Shown here: piece after piece, positions 1 through 13,734 of the stretch
Layout of the letters: each line of letters opens with the position of its first letter
Position numbering within the stretch: the stretch's first letter is position 1
Source: Trypanosoma brucei gambiense DAL972
Lineage: Eukaryota; Euglenozoa; Kinetoplastea; Trypanosomatida; Trypanosomatidae
DNA: 64,000 nt
Direction: 5' to 3'
Assembly: GCF_000210295.1 (NCBI RefSeq)
Contig: NC_026744.1
Coordinates: 1,736,001 to 1,800,000 of the forward strand
Notes under the pieces: model-generated
The model's input: only the letters and a program-made list of their open reading frames with translations
What the model was told of the DNA's origin: nothing
Databases searched by the model: none
Made by a program: the position numbers and the translations under genes

Positions 1-2418
<2,418 letters not shown>

Positions 2419-4155
2419 CTAAAGTCGCTCTAGTTCCTTTGCCGCCGCCGCTGGAAGCACATTTCCCTGCCGTGGTTGCGACACTTGCCGCTTGCTCATG
2501 ATGTACTCGTACGTTGTCATGTTGGCGCGGTTCAGCATGATATGGAAGCCTAACAAGTGTATCAAAGGGACACATGTTAGGAGGACAAGCGCACAGAACA
2601 GAAGAGGTCCGGCACGAAAGTACACGGAATACGGCAGCAGACGGTTCCACCACTTCGCTAAAAACACAACAGCGGCTATCAGCCCTAGCACCATGCTACA
2701 CAGAGCTGATGTAACAAATGCTATGAATAACCGATAATTTTTCGAACCTATGCACATGTTAAGCCACTTGCAGTGGTGGTCAAACCCCTCAATGCATTTA
2801 TTACAAGCCTTGCAATGTCGGGAATCGAGCAGCGTCCGTCGTTCACAAAACGAGCAGGGCTCACCCTCGTCATTTATATCCCCATTCTCTCTAAACGCAA
2901 TGACCAACATCAGACCAGATGTACACACAATGGAAGTGAGAACGAGCGTGCTGGACACAATTACCTCCCACAAACACTCCGAGCACCCCTCATCGCGGTA
3001 CAACAGAACATAACCAGGAACCACTGAGCTCACAAAAAGGGCAGTGAAAGTTACTATCGTGCAAATCGCCATAATCTGCAGCGAATGCAGTGGCCACTGA
3101 AAAGCATGACGCCGTGGTTTATTGTATCGCCAGCTATCGGGGTTGGAGCGATCGACGCAGCACGAAGCGCATGGCGGGTGATTCCGAACTCTATCAGCAG
3201 GGGAATCGGAACAGAGACTATTAACGTCTCGTGACGCACGCAAAGCACCATCAGAAGGTGTCTGGTTGGGGTTTGACCATTGTGGGACCGCGATGCCATC
3301 GGCACTGCACCCAGCGTGAGACTCACTACTACCATCACTGCTGTTGGTTGTGGTTTCTGAGTAACCACGATCACTGGTATTGATCTTTTGGGAAGAAAAC
3401 GCACCATGCTGAGCATTTAATTGGTTGTTCATAAAGGTGACCTCGCCATGATTTCGTCTATCCGACCCTCCAGGTGGTCGTACTACGCTATGTTGTTCAC
3501 AGAAACTGGACACCGTGCTCCCTTTCATCCGGTCATTTGGCGGCCACGCAAGTTGAAGAGGACCCTCAATAGGTGGCAGCGGAGCTGGCACTACGGAGGC
3601 CATAGAGGATGGAAAGGTTCGTCCCGTATCCCTATCAGATCCCAACGCAGTGGCACGCGAGTGGTGTGAAGAAGGGGAGAGTCCACCTTTACGACCTCCC
3701 CGCGCCTTGTGGGAGGATATGCGATGATTTAAAGGGGAGAGGGCCGCTTCCTCCGCTGCACTATTTGCCTTCTCCGTCCCCCTTGCCAGCGGTGAATCGA
3801 GAGCACTGAGTTTCGTTGGGCCTTCGTTCTCGCCGGCGTCCCTCATGCGTGCAGTAATCCTCGCCCACGCATTTGCCTCGTCCTCTGCGGTACGCGATGC
3901 ACAGGCCCCCTCCTGAGTGGTCTCAGGGTTCCTTGCGCCGCAAGTCGGCGAGCAACCTTCATCATATGATGACTCTTCTATGCACTGCCCCATCGCAGCG
4001 CCAGCACTATTACGGTTATTCCTGCTAACATCCCCCCGATGGCCACTTGAAGTTAAGGGGGGTCCCACCGTGTCAGCAGCACCGCTGACATCACTAGTGG
4101 ATGATTGTGAACGGCGATGCCTCCGATTTCTCCGATGACCCTCCCGCGTTGGCAT
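2419..4155 (-). CDS. DHHC-type protein S-palmitoyltransferase (zDHHC)
   Basis: This 578-residue protein is a candidate palmitoyl-acyltransferase of internal membranes. The cysteine-rich domain is at about 434-480: CSFC, then RHCKACNKC, then DHHCKWLNMCIGSKNY, with the catalytic DHHC at 459-462. Four membrane segments are visible: about 357-385 and 395-421 before the CRD, and 475-500 and 515-540 after it, the standard zDHHC topology with the CRD facing the cytosol. A TTYE motif (547-550) matches the family TTxE motif. The first 340 residues are Ser/Gly/Arg-rich and look disordered; such a long N-terminal extension is unusual and may carry targeting or regulatory sites. The start is an ATG at 4155. 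The family is certain; substrate and compartment cannot be told. Confidence 0.93.
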   Translation of the reverse strand: MPTREGHRRNRRHRRSQSSTSDVSGAADTVGPPLTSSGHRGDVSRNNRNSAGAAMGQCIEESSYDEGCSPTCGARNPETTQEGACASRTAEDEANAWARITARMRDAGENEGPTKLSALDSPLARGTEKANSAAEEAALSPLNHRISSHKARGGRKGGLSPSSHHSRATALGSDRDTGRTFPSSMASVVPAPLPPIEGPLQLAWPPNDRMKGSTVSSFCEQHSVVRPPGGSDRRNHGEVTFMNNQLNAQHGAFSSQKINTSDRGYSETTTNSSDGSSESHAGCSADGIAVPQWSNPNQTPSDGALRASRDVNSLCSDSPADRVRNHPPCASCCVDRSNPDSWRYNKPRRHAFQWPLHSLQIMAICTIVTFTALFVSSVVPGYVLLYRDEGCSECLWEVIVSSTLVLTSIVCTSGLMLVIAFRENGDINDEGEPCSFCERRTLLDSRHCKACNKCIEGFDHHCKWLNMCIGSKNYRLFIAFVTSALCSMVLGLIAAVVFLAKWWNRLLPYSVYFRAGPLLFCALVLLTCVPLIHLLGFHIMLNRANMTTYEYIMSKRQVSQPRQGNVLPAAAAKELERL

Positions 4156-4693
4156 TACTGGACACGCAGGCTAACGCTCTTCTAAGCTGGTGGGCGTGCC
4201 AAACACACCCGATAATAATAGTAATAATAATAGTGATGAACTTCGCGCCCCACCACAAGAACACGAAGACTGTTCCGCAGGACACAGAATGGCCGGTGGT
4301 GTAAACTCGAAAATCTATGGACAACCGCGTGTGGTTGAGCTCCGCAGTATGCGGTGATGTACTATCCGGTCCGCTCACTCCTCCCAACCTCCTAATGTGT
4401 TACACAACCCTCGCGTCAAAAGCGTGTAGTCGAATCAGCGCTCGGGTCAAAAGGAGTTGATATTACTTCAGTGTGTGTGAGTACACTAAACCTATATACT
4501 CAACTCACCTAATTATGAATGAACAAGTGCCAAACAAGAAGAAGAGAGGAGGAAAAATGGGTGGCATAAAGCAAATGAGCCCCGACTAGGCTGCACGACG
4601 AGTGATATTGGGGACTGGGAACGCATATTGAACAAAACGTTCACTCTGTTGTGAACACAAAAAATCAAACCCGTTGGTTGAGACGATAACTTG

Positions 4694-4716
4694 ACACACA
4701 CACACACACACACACA
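4694..4716. repeat. (CA)n microsatellite
   Basis: A short pure CA run in the spacer upstream of the DHHC gene. Other CA/GT runs lie at 6661-6680, 12943-12959 and 30388-30411. Confidence 0.95.
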
Positions 4717-6286
4717 TGTTACTTACCAACGCCGTTTTACAAGGCACTATACCGCACATCTTTGAAGGCACACGAATAGTTCCGAGTTTTGACACAAACC
4801 ATACCAACGAAAGGGATTCAAAACATTTAGAGATGGCAAACTATTGTCAAATAGTATTTGTTCAACTGCAGTCACACCATCCCTTGGATACAACGACGGG
4901 TTGCGACTCATGGAAGGAATTTCTCTCGACTGCGGCGCATCGTCACAGCAACGACATATTTCGTATACCTTTTATTCTGCTACCTGATACAAGGGAAATA
5001 AGAGGGAAAGAAAAGTGAAGAAATTATAAAACGCGATGGAGGTGCACAAAATGTGGCAACAACAACTCATGTGACGTGCCCGCTTGTCCACTATAGTTAC
5101 CGGCAGCGTGTAGACATATTATATACCACCTTCATTCATTGTATCTCCCAGCAGCTGTTAAAACTCGAGAGAGCAACAAAAACGTTTTAAATTTACCACA
5201 ATCACGTTTCCTCTTTTTAATTTTTTTTATTTTCATTTTTTTTTTGATTTCTTCTCCCCCTCTTCTTTCACTCCTTTCCCGCTGTTCACCTCCATCGCTT
5301 CAGAAAAGTAAGTCCATTTTGATAAAAGCGGCAGATGTGAGAAGATGTAGTGGAGGGGAGCAGAGGGAAAAAAAAATGAAACGGCGGGCAATGAAAGGGG
5401 GGGGAAAGGAAAGAACAAGAATAAGAACAAAAAAAGAGAGGAAATGAAATGAAATGAAATTATTATGAAACGAAGGGATGCAGTAAAGAAGAAAGAGGTG
5501 ACACACAGCAACTCAAATAAGCAACCGAATTGAACTCAGTCGTCACCACCGGTACCGCTTCTGCTAGTCTTAATATATATAACTCCCTCTCTGTTCTTCT
5601 CTAACGCTACATTTTACCTTCTCCCTAATAACTAGCGGCCTTTGAACTAAATCCGTGCATCTGCCTTCATTTTCCACTTCACCTGCGGGTCCCATCATTG
5701 TTACATATCATAATGGCGCCAAACCTAAAAACAAAGCGACATTTTATTCTTTTTTTTTTTTTTTAGCCTCTTCTTTTCCCTTTCACCACCATCCTCATCT
5801 TCATTTTTCCTTTTTCGTTTCCTGCAACAGACACATATAAGTGCCAACACAACAACCAGCGGATGAGCGGAAATACATGGGAAAGATTGGTATGGGTGTG
5901 CAAGCACGGTCTTATTGTTATTTAACTTTCACTTATAATATTCTCCAAGGAGTATCGATGCGCAAAGCTCATAGCTCCATTACAACAATATACCGCATGT
6001 CCCACTCACTATTTACACCCAAATAAATAAGTAGCCACACATATTTTGTCTTCTTCATTATCACTCTTTCTTCCGTCACGAAGCCATATCAATCTCTCCT
6101 CTTTTCTCTCTTTTCATTTCTGCGACCTTTCATAACACTCAAGGAAGAGATGGTGGAGCCAACGAGAAAAGTATTAAAAAAACAGAAAAAAGGAAGATCA
6201 AAATCCTATGGAAATGTCATGCGGTTCACAACACCCCCCCCCATCATCCTGCACCAGCGCAAACACGCGACAAGCGTACAAAACAA

Positions 6287-6314
6287 TTCCTTTTTTTTTT
6301 AAAAAAAAAAGGAA
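6287..6314. repeat. Perfect inverted repeat, TTCC-T10 / A10-GGAA
   Basis: 28 bases read identically on both strands: TTCC followed by ten T, then ten A and GGAA. A transcript could fold it into a weak A-U hairpin, or it may be a chance homopolymer junction. No function is assigned. Confidence 0.8.
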
Positions 6315-7158
6315 AGACGGCTGTTTCTATTAGTATACGCTCAAATATACATATTCCCTGTACCAGCGCTAAATAAATGTCGTCTTAGGGGAAAAGGAAG
6401 TGGTTCGAGGGAGAGAAGAGAAAAGCAAACGCATCCCTTCCGTTACATGTTCAACTGATGCGAAAGAGAAAAATATCTTCCTCCAGCGCGATGGGCACCT
6501 CTTATTTCGTCTATATTTGTTCCTACTTACCCCTCGTTAGCTCCTCCTCCTCCTCCTCCTTACCGCAACTCTCTCACACACACCAAAGGGGAAAAAAACA
6601 CGAGAAGAAGAAAGAAAAGAGGTCGGCGGGTCAACACTCTCCTTTCCTCTCCGCACACATACACACACACACACACACACGCCACTGTTATGTCACGGGG
6701 AAATCGAGAGCGTAAACCAAATCACTGTAGAGACGTTTATTCCAAATAAGTCACATTCACCTCCCACTTCTCAGTGTTTCATCCTTTTTTTGTTTGTTTT
6801 AGCCTGTATTACCTTTCCTTCCTCTCCTGGAAACCTCCTACCACAAGCACATCCCCCGCCTCCTCTTAACAATCAATGTACTTTCATTTAGCAATCTTTC
6901 TTTTTCTCTTGTTCCTTCTTTTCCTCACATTTTTCTTTCATATTTCTTACTTTCCCCTCCCTCCATCCCTCTCCTCCCACCTCCGGATTGCTCTCATTCT
7001 TCAACCCGATGGCATTGGCAACGCTTCCATTTAACTTCCATTTCATCTAAACACTCCTCTCTACCAAACACACAAATAATGCGACAGCGTTCACTAGTTC
7101 TGACGTTCAAACATCACCTATATTCCGCTTTCTGCCGCTTCATCTTTCTTACTTCCCC

Positions 7159-8604
7159 TTACGCAACCTTCCGCTTGATAAAGTTGTAGCCCAGATCTTC
7201 TCCTTCCTCACGTAAGATATCATAATACTGGTTAATCATTGTAACGGAAAGCAAAACACCCGTGCCGCTACCAATAGCACCAAGGAAGTCAGCAAAAAGT
7301 GTAAGCGCACCAACACATAGGCCACCAAAGCTAGCGGCAACGGGAATGTACTTCTCAAGTAAACGTGCCATATCCTCCTCACTCTCGCGCGCCTGCGCCA
7401 GCCACCGTCCCTCTGAAACGAGGCGCTTCGCCACATCACGCGGTCCCGTGTGGCTGATGGCCACCCACAGTTTAGAGAAGGTGGCACATGAGAAGAGAAT
7501 GAAGACAATATACAGCACAGCGTGGACGGGGTCGTTGATCATGTCGTAAAAAGTAGAAGGAGCTGTAAGATAGTACGCAAGTCCGCCAACAGGGTACATT
7601 TGCCCGCTCTGGCTATAAGCCCGTGACTCCCAACGACCGAGAAGGTTGATGAGGAAGTTGAACTGACCGAAGCGGCGCGAAAGGATCTGCGAAAAGAAGT
7701 TGATGTTGGACACCACACTGGTCTGCAGAATGATGGGCATATTACTTGTATAGAAGAGTTTGATGATGTACGGCTGGCGGTCGGCAGCAGCGTTTCGGGA
7801 CTTCGTCATAAGAGGGACGCGGAAACCCTGGAGGAACACCACCACAGCGAAGAGTAAAACGGTCGCAAACACGTTGGTCAGGTTTGGCAACTGAGGGCGG
7901 TAAAACGCTTCCTTGAGAGCGCGCACCTTGTCTGTGCGAGTGACCAATAAGTGAAAGAATGCAATGATAGCACCTTCAAACTCCGAACCGCGACCCGTGT
8001 TGATAGTGGAAGGGGAGAAGCACTTCCAAATAATGGTGTCACAAATGTTGGTAGCAATGAATAAAGACGTCCCTGCGCCAAGTCCCCAGCCATTCTGCAG
8101 CAACTCGTCAAGAAGAATGCAAACCATCGTGGCAAATGTCAGCTGAAGAACAATTAGTCCACACATGAAGACACCGATCTCCCGTACGTCACCGTACATG
8201 CCAGACGAAACATATGCAGTGGCCTCCACTATAGTGATGAAGAGGGCCACAATCTTCTGCACACCCTCATACACTGCACGTTCCCGCTTGTTGTTAATGT
8301 CGTAACTTATGATCCTCACGCCAACGAGTAATTCCATGACCAATGAGGCGGTAACAATAGGTGAGATACCGAGCTCCATGAGTGTTCCCTTATTACTGGC
8401 CAGGACGACACGCATCCAATAAAATGGGTCACTTGCTTGGCCGGGACGGGCTCCAAACACGGGCACTTGGCAACAAACCAGGAATATGAACAATGCCACA
8501 AAAGTCCACATGATGCGCTCCCTAATGGGGACAACACGTAACGGAGTGGCCACCTCTGGCAGGAAGGCCAATATGGGACTCATCTTCATGAGGATGTCGG
8601 TCAT
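7159..8604 (-). CDS. SEC61A: Protein transport protein SEC61 subunit alpha
   Basis: At 481 residues this has the usual length of SEC61 alpha/SecY, the pore subunit of the ER translocon for co-translational protein import. The N-terminus (LPEVATPLRVVPIRERIMWT) is the conserved cytosolic helix before TM1, followed by the plug region (FYWMRVVLASNKGTLMELG) and repeated hydrophobic helices consistent with ten TMs. The C-terminal GSGTGVLLSVTMINQYYDIL is TM10 typical of eukaryotic SEC61. The ATG is at 8604. On the transcribed strand a pyrimidine run (8681-8700) is followed by an AG at 8674-8673, a plausible spliced-leader acceptor giving a 5' UTR of about 68 nt. No oddities seen. Confidence 0.96.
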   Translation of the reverse strand: MTDILMKMSPILAFLPEVATPLRVVPIRERIMWTFVALFIFLVCCQVPVFGARPGQASDPFYWMRVVLASNKGTLMELGISPIVTASLVMELLVGVRIISYDINNKRERAVYEGVQKIVALFITIVEATAYVSSGMYGDVREIGVFMCGLIVLQLTFATMVCILLDELLQNGWGLGAGTSLFIATNICDTIIWKCFSPSTINTGRGSEFEGAIIAFFHLLVTRTDKVRALKEAFYRPQLPNLTNVFATVLLFAVVVFLQGFRVPLMTKSRNAAADRQPYIIKLFYTSNMPIILQTSVVSNINFFSQILSRRFGQFNFLINLLGRWESRAYSQSGQMYPVGGLAYYLTAPSTFYDMINDPVHAVLYIVFILFSCATFSKLWVAISHTGPRDVAKRLVSEGRWLAQARESEEDMARLLEKYIPVAASFGGLCVGALTLFADFLGAIGSGTGVLLSVTMINQYYDILREEGEDLGYNFIKRKVA

Positions 8605-10936
8605 CTCCTATGCAATTACCACTGTCAGTTGTTTGCTTGATGTTACGCTTTTTAATCTTATTATATATCCCCCTTTTCCAAGGAACAAAAGAAAAAGGAT
8701 CAACCAAAGCAGTCCGGCTTCCCTTCCTTTTTCGGGGGTAGACCTTTTTTTAAAAAAAAATTATTTCGGGTTTTATTTCACTTCACAATAGCTTTCTTCC
8801 TATTCTGTGCAGGGGGGATTATTATTTATTTATTTTGAAAAGAAAGAAACAGCAACAAAAAAGGAAAATGCAGGCATTGGGGAAACGGAGTGGTGAGAGA
8901 CAAACGCGCATGCACGCACAGAAATGCAAAAAAAAAAAAAAATGAGCGCAGCCCAGTGAGTTAAAGGCCACAAAAAATTTTAAAGGAAACAAAACGACTG
9001 TAGTGGGGCATCCACATCCGTGCGGCAAATCATCAGAAAATAAGAAGATTCACCTTGTTATAGGACGGAGATCATCCGAAGGAAGTTTAAGGAATTGAAT
9101 AGATAAATAAAAGGTAAGGGTAGAGAGAAAGGAAGTAGAAAATGGAGTGAAATCATTGAGGGGGGAGCCGCACACAACATAATAATATGAAGACTTGGTG
9201 AGCAATGTAAGTAAGTTCATATTAATTGGGTTGACGCAAGCATGAAGTAAATAAATGAGATCAAAATATTCCTTTTACAACAACTCAAACTTACTTCACG
9301 CACATTACTCGGTACTCAAAACGGTGGGGACCTCTCAAAACCTGCGCACTGGGTGATTCCTCACTCCTCGAGATCGGTATATATATATATATATATATAA
9401 TTTAAATATATTAAGTGTATTAAGTATATTAAATATATTAAATATATAGGCAGACACGAAAGTCACAAAACGTTTAAAAAAAATAAAGATAGAGTTATGG
9501 CGTGTATATATGTATAAATGAGTAGATACGGATAGAGAAAGAAGAGGAAAGTACCTGTTGGTGTCGAGGGGTTGAAAGCGCGGAAATACCCCCCCCCCCC
9601 TCCCGAAAATATTAATTAGGAAGCCCAATAAAAATAAATCAAAAAACAATGCGAAAGAAGCCTGAGAAAAAAAAAAAAAAGTAAAGGGAGGGGATACCAG
9701 CAATACACGAGTCCCTCAATTCTCCCCTTCTCCTCACGATTATTAATCTCGTGTTGTTGCCATTCCTGTGGCTTTCCCTTCCGGTGAACGCATATAAGTC
9801 TTTGTGAGGTTAAGAGCGGTAATTAAAAGGCACCCGACTTCCATAGTGAGTACAGTAAACAAACCAAAAAAAAGAGAAAGGTACACAAATAAACGAAACA
9901 GTTATAAGAAAGAAATTAATGACGGAGCGAAATCGTGGGCCGAGCTTCCGGGAGTCCACATACGCTAACGTGTGCTACCGCACGGGACACCGGAAGTTAA
10001 GTACGTAGTGTGACGAAAAATGCGGTAAAAAGGAATATTAAAACAGCGACCAACATAAAAGGTAGATGAGGAAGAAGGAAAACAAAACAACGAATGAAAT
10101 TTACGCAGACATATGAAACTCGCACCTAACAAATAATAATTAACGCTATGAGGGAGGGAAATGAATACGTGATGAAAGAGTGAAATATAAAGGAGATGCA
10201 GGTTACCTTGTGAAGGGTTAACCCAGCGACCAGAGGCAAAAACGTTAACGCTACAAGTGCTTTAATTTGAAAACGCTTTAAATGTCGCTGATATTGCTTG
10301 TTTTCTTTGCTACTCCTTTCCTCTCACTTTTGGTTGTCCCTTCTTTTCCCACTTCCGTAACCCCTTTCCACATTTCTCTGCCAACCCAAGTTGGCATTCC
10401 CACCCCATCATTTGCTAACGCCCCTTAGCCCGTGGTTCAAAAAGGAGGAAAATGAAACAGGGCGAAAACACAACATAAGCCAACACCAAGAAGAACAAAT
10501 AAATTAAGCGCATAGCGGTCGTGCATCAGCATTACCAATTAACTGTGGAAAGATAAGGAAGTGAATTGAAGTTTGTCAAAAGGAATAATTCCTTTTAAAA
10601 AAAAAAAGCGGACAGATTTAGAATGACAGTAAAAAAAAAAAAAGATAGTAGTAACAAAATGTACGGTGGTAGGTATAAGTCCGTAAAATGGGTCGAAACG
10701 CATGAGCGGTAACTCATGCTCATCCCCGACGTGTGGAAACGAAGGAGGAACAATTCCTTTCACATTATCCGCAACAATCTACGGTTATATGTGCTGACCA
10801 AAAAGCGGCAACAGCAAAGATTGGCTCGCTTTAGTTATTTAAATTTCCGTCGTAGCACGTGCACACAAGCTTCCTCATCTCGCTAATTAAACTCCTTCCC
10901 CTCCCCCGCTCCCTCCATGTGTATGCCTGTGGCTGC
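8605..10936. other. 2.3-kb intergenic region, no gene seen
   Basis: This AT-rich spacer has a (TA)n tract at 9378-9399 followed by imperfect ATTAAATAT-like repeats to about 9447, a C12 run at 9589-9600 and several A-runs. ORFs crossing it, such as 9335-9703 on -, are low complexity. It would carry the 3' UTR of the RRM gene and the 5' UTR of SEC61. Confidence 0.7.
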
Positions 10937-12673
10937 TCAACAGCACCTTACTTCTTTTTTCCCTTGAGGAGGGCGCGCTTGCCGAGTATCCTCACGGGCA
11001 AACTGTACACTGACGAATTTTCGTAGCACCGGTTGCTGGCGCAGCCACCGCAGGCACTGAAGGGCGTCCACGGGCCGATCGAAGCGTACAAAAGCGCTCC
11101 ACCGCGAAAAGCCCACGTACGAACGGAAGCCGGCAAAGCGCTCCGAATAAAAGTCTTGGCTCAATATCATTGACATCAGAGTTTCGGCGTTGTCACCATC
11201 CGGTACACGAGAAGCACTCGTGGAAACAGTGGTCGCAGTCGTTGAGGCCGTTGCGACTTCTTCATCCGGTGATGTGGCTGTGGAGCCGACTTGGTTGTTT
11301 GGTGACTCAGGTGAACTGGGTTCAGGTGGGTACGCCGGTTGAGGTGACGCGCGGTGACGATGGTGGAACTGCGACCACCATTCATACAGAAGCTCCAGAG
11401 GATGCGGCTCCCTCCTCTCATCACACTGCCGTGCGTATGCAGACAACTTCCCTCCTCTCCCAGTCAGTGAGGGTGAGGGTGGGCCCAACGAGGTGGTGGG
11501 GGACAAACAATGCGGTGGTCCAGAAGATGTGCCACAAGGCTGCGAGTCGTTCCCAGATGAGGACCCACCCCGGGCACCTGTAACCCTGACGAACAGTGTG
11601 CTGCTGGGCAGCAACTCATCTTTAATCAAGGTCGGTGTAGCAACAAGCCCAGAAGAGCTACCTGGCATGAGTTTCTCATCCTGAAGAGTCGCGCGGACGT
11701 CAGATGGCGGGGTGCCCCTCTCCCAATCACCTCGGCTCGGAAGGGGAACCTCATGCACGCGATGTGAAGGAATTTGTGAAACCCCACCTCGTGCAGCTTC
11801 CGCGGCACTAAACAAGCACTCGAGGTTTCTACCAGCACCGCCACAATGAGTGCTGGGGACACCATAACACTGTGAGAGATGGTGATGCGTGTAAACGGGT
11901 GCTCGCGGTACTGTGGAATGGTCCAATTTGCCGGTGGGAGGACCGGCACCACGTGAACCCGGTGGTGGAGGTCCTAACTGTGGTTGCCACCCTACAGTCC
12001 CTGTTGGTACGAGGTGAAGGGCAGCAGCGGGATCAGTGTTGCCGCTCGTGCTGTGGGGCGCCACCAAATAATTCGGAGGGTGAACTGACGGCGGCGGGGA
12101 AAGGTACTTTGGCCGGCACGCGGGGCTGCTCAGGGACCATTCCGCAATAAGAATCACGCTGTTAAGCAATAACTCAGTGGATCGAACGGGATCGGCCTCA
12201 CAACAATTATACTCCTCATATGGAACGGGGTAGCGGAATCGAGACTGTGTTGGCGCCCACGTGGATGAGCTAACCTTTGAGCAGTCATACGCAATTTGGG
12301 CTGTTACAGCCACCTTTTGAAACCACCTCAACGCACGCAAAGCAAAGTCACCAGTCTCGTATTCAGCGAAACCGACATCCCGACCCCCACTACGTTTCAC
12401 ACGCAGCTCAATAAGCCCCTCCCCCGGTACATATGGCAGTAGACGCAACCCGTTGTCAATAGTCAGTGGTAAATTTGTGATAAATATTGTACGCCTGAGA
12501 GGAGGTCGGTGCTCCCGCGATGGGGTTGGTGGCATGTGTCTTGAATACTCCTGACAGTGGCCCGGACACGGAGGCCCATGTGGCAACGGAGGCCCCTCGG
12601 GTGCTGCCATTCCAACCTGTTGGTGGGAGGGCAACTGGCCAGCCCCATAGTAGTGGTACAACCTCGGACGCAT
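10937..12673 (-). CDS. RNA-binding protein with one RRM and a second, apparently split RRM
   Basis: This 578-residue protein has a recognisable RRM at about 61-130: beta-1 with RNP2-like TIFITNLP, then RNP1-like GGRDVGFAEYET. Residues 150-350 are Pro/Ser/His-rich and probably disordered. A second RRM can be assembled from two pieces. Residues 359-366 (TLFVRVTG) look like beta-1/RNP2. After roughly 127 low-complexity residues, 494-562 supplies an alpha-1-like helix, an RNP1-like strand (WSAFVRFDRP), alpha-2 (VDALQCLRWL) and a final strand (KFVSVQFARED). The protein is therefore probably a post-transcriptional regulator, as is common in trypanosomes, which control expression mainly at the mRNA level. 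I do not recognise the specific gene. The start is the ATG at 12673. Confidence 0.85.
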   Translation of the reverse strand: MRPRLYHYYGAGQLPSHQQVGMAAPEGPPLPHGPPCPGHCQEYSRHMPPTPSREHRPPLRRTIFITNLPLTIDNGLRLLPYVPGEGLIELRVKRSGGRDVGFAEYETGDFALRALRWFQKVAVTAQIAYDCSKVSSSTWAPTQSRFRYPVPYEEYNCCEADPVRSTELLLNSVILIAEWSLSSPACRPKYLSPPPSVHPPNYLVAPHSTSGNTDPAAALHLVPTGTVGWQPQLGPPPPGSRGAGPPTGKLDHSTVPRAPVYTHHHLSQCYGVPSTHCGGAGRNLECLFSAAEAARGGVSQIPSHRVHEVPLPSRGDWERGTPPSDVRATLQDEKLMPGSSSGLVATPTLIKDELLPSSTLFVRVTGARGGSSSGNDSQPCGTSSGPPHCLSPTTSLGPPSPSLTGRGGKLSAYARQCDERREPHPLELLYEWWSQFHHRHRASPQPAYPPEPSSPESPNNQVGSTATSPDEEVATASTTATTVSTSASRVPDGDNAETLMSMILSQDFYSERFAGFRSYVGFSRWSAFVRFDRPVDALQCLRWLRQQPVLRKFVSVQFAREDTRQARPPQGKKEVRCC

Positions 12674-13734
12674 GACGCTCTTTCCCTACAGCACGGCTAT
12701 TTAATTTAGCTCAAGTCCTTTGCGAACCGTCTCTCCCCCACCCCCTACTCGCCCTCGCCCTCCCCGGTGTTCCTCGGCCGGTCGAACAAAAAAAGGTGAC
12801 CGTTATAAGTTGTGATCCCACGCTTACAAACACGAGCAGCAGCGCCCAAAGCGATGTTGACCCGAGGCAATGAACAATAACACCAAGCAACAGACGTGTA
12901 AATTAATTAACTGCAGTAATTATCCCTGTTCAACCTGCGCACGTGTGTGTGTGTGTGTGCGAGCGCTGCTATATAGGGAACCAGGAGGAGGAAAGGCAAT
13001 GGACCTTCGCTATATGCGGTAAACAAACGGTGGCCGGAGCTTATATGCTTATATATATATTCACAAATGTGAGTGAAATATCTCCTCTGTGCGTACGTGT
13101 GCTTGAGTAAAAAAAACAAGGAATAGTAGGGGTGCTGCAAACCAGCTGGAGCGAAGCGTCAGACGACGTAGTTACGGCCGCTCCAGAGTAACTTGAACGG
13201 TGCACACCACGCTCACAACAATAACGGTAAAAGAACCAACATCTACCCCTTCTCCTCCCTACGGATAGACACCATAACTAAAGTCACCGCCTCCCAGCAT
13301 TCCTACAGACAAAAAATAAAATATAATAACATCCCTAAACTCAAAACGACGTACGCTGAACCGTCAAATCCACGAGTGCCTGAGTCCGCCATGGTGCACT
13401 TCTTACCGAACGACGAACGTTCTCGCCACAATGGCCACGGTTTCCCTCCTTGTAGAGTCAGCTCCCGACGGCATAACCTCTCCACAAACCGCCACAACTT
13501 CCCCCCTTTCTCACAAATGCAACCATGCACTCTCCGGTACCTAAGGACAGGAAAAACAAGAGGCGGCGGTACCCCACACTCGCACAAACACCAACCTTTG
13601 CAGTTCAAAACGGAAGAAATGAGGTGATGCCTAAGGGTACCACAAGCACAGAGGCAACGCTCCAAACAGGTTGTACAAATCACTCCACTCTAAATCAGGC
13701 ACACTACGTCGCGGTACGAAGAATCTTTGGCACG
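12674..13734. other. 1.06-kb intergenic region, no supported gene
   Basis: The region contains a (GT)n tract at 12943-12959 and a short TA run near 13050. A Cys-rich open frame on - (13303-13683) begins with GTG rather than ATG and has no family resemblance, so it is not called. Confidence 0.6.

Larger units (their letters stand above)
4156..7158. other. 3.0-kb intergenic region, no gene seen
   Basis: This long AT-rich spacer lies between the SEC61 stop and the DHHC start. It contains a (CA)n tract (4694-4716), a GAAAT pentamer run (about 5440-5461), another (CA)n tract (6661-6680), pyrimidine/purine tracts, and a perfect T10/A10 inverted repeat (6287-6314). ORFs here, such as 5139-5447 on + and its antisense, are just translated pyrimidine or purine runs. 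No tRNA-like boxes were noticed. Confidence 0.7.

Noticed and set aside
5139..5511. Overlapping frames on both strands
   Set aside because: Translated T-rich/A-rich tracts (Phe/Leu or Lys/Arg runs), typical of splice-signal DNA.
13303..13683. Cys-rich - strand frame of 126 codons
   Set aside because: Starts with GTG, first internal ATG is near the end, no family likeness.
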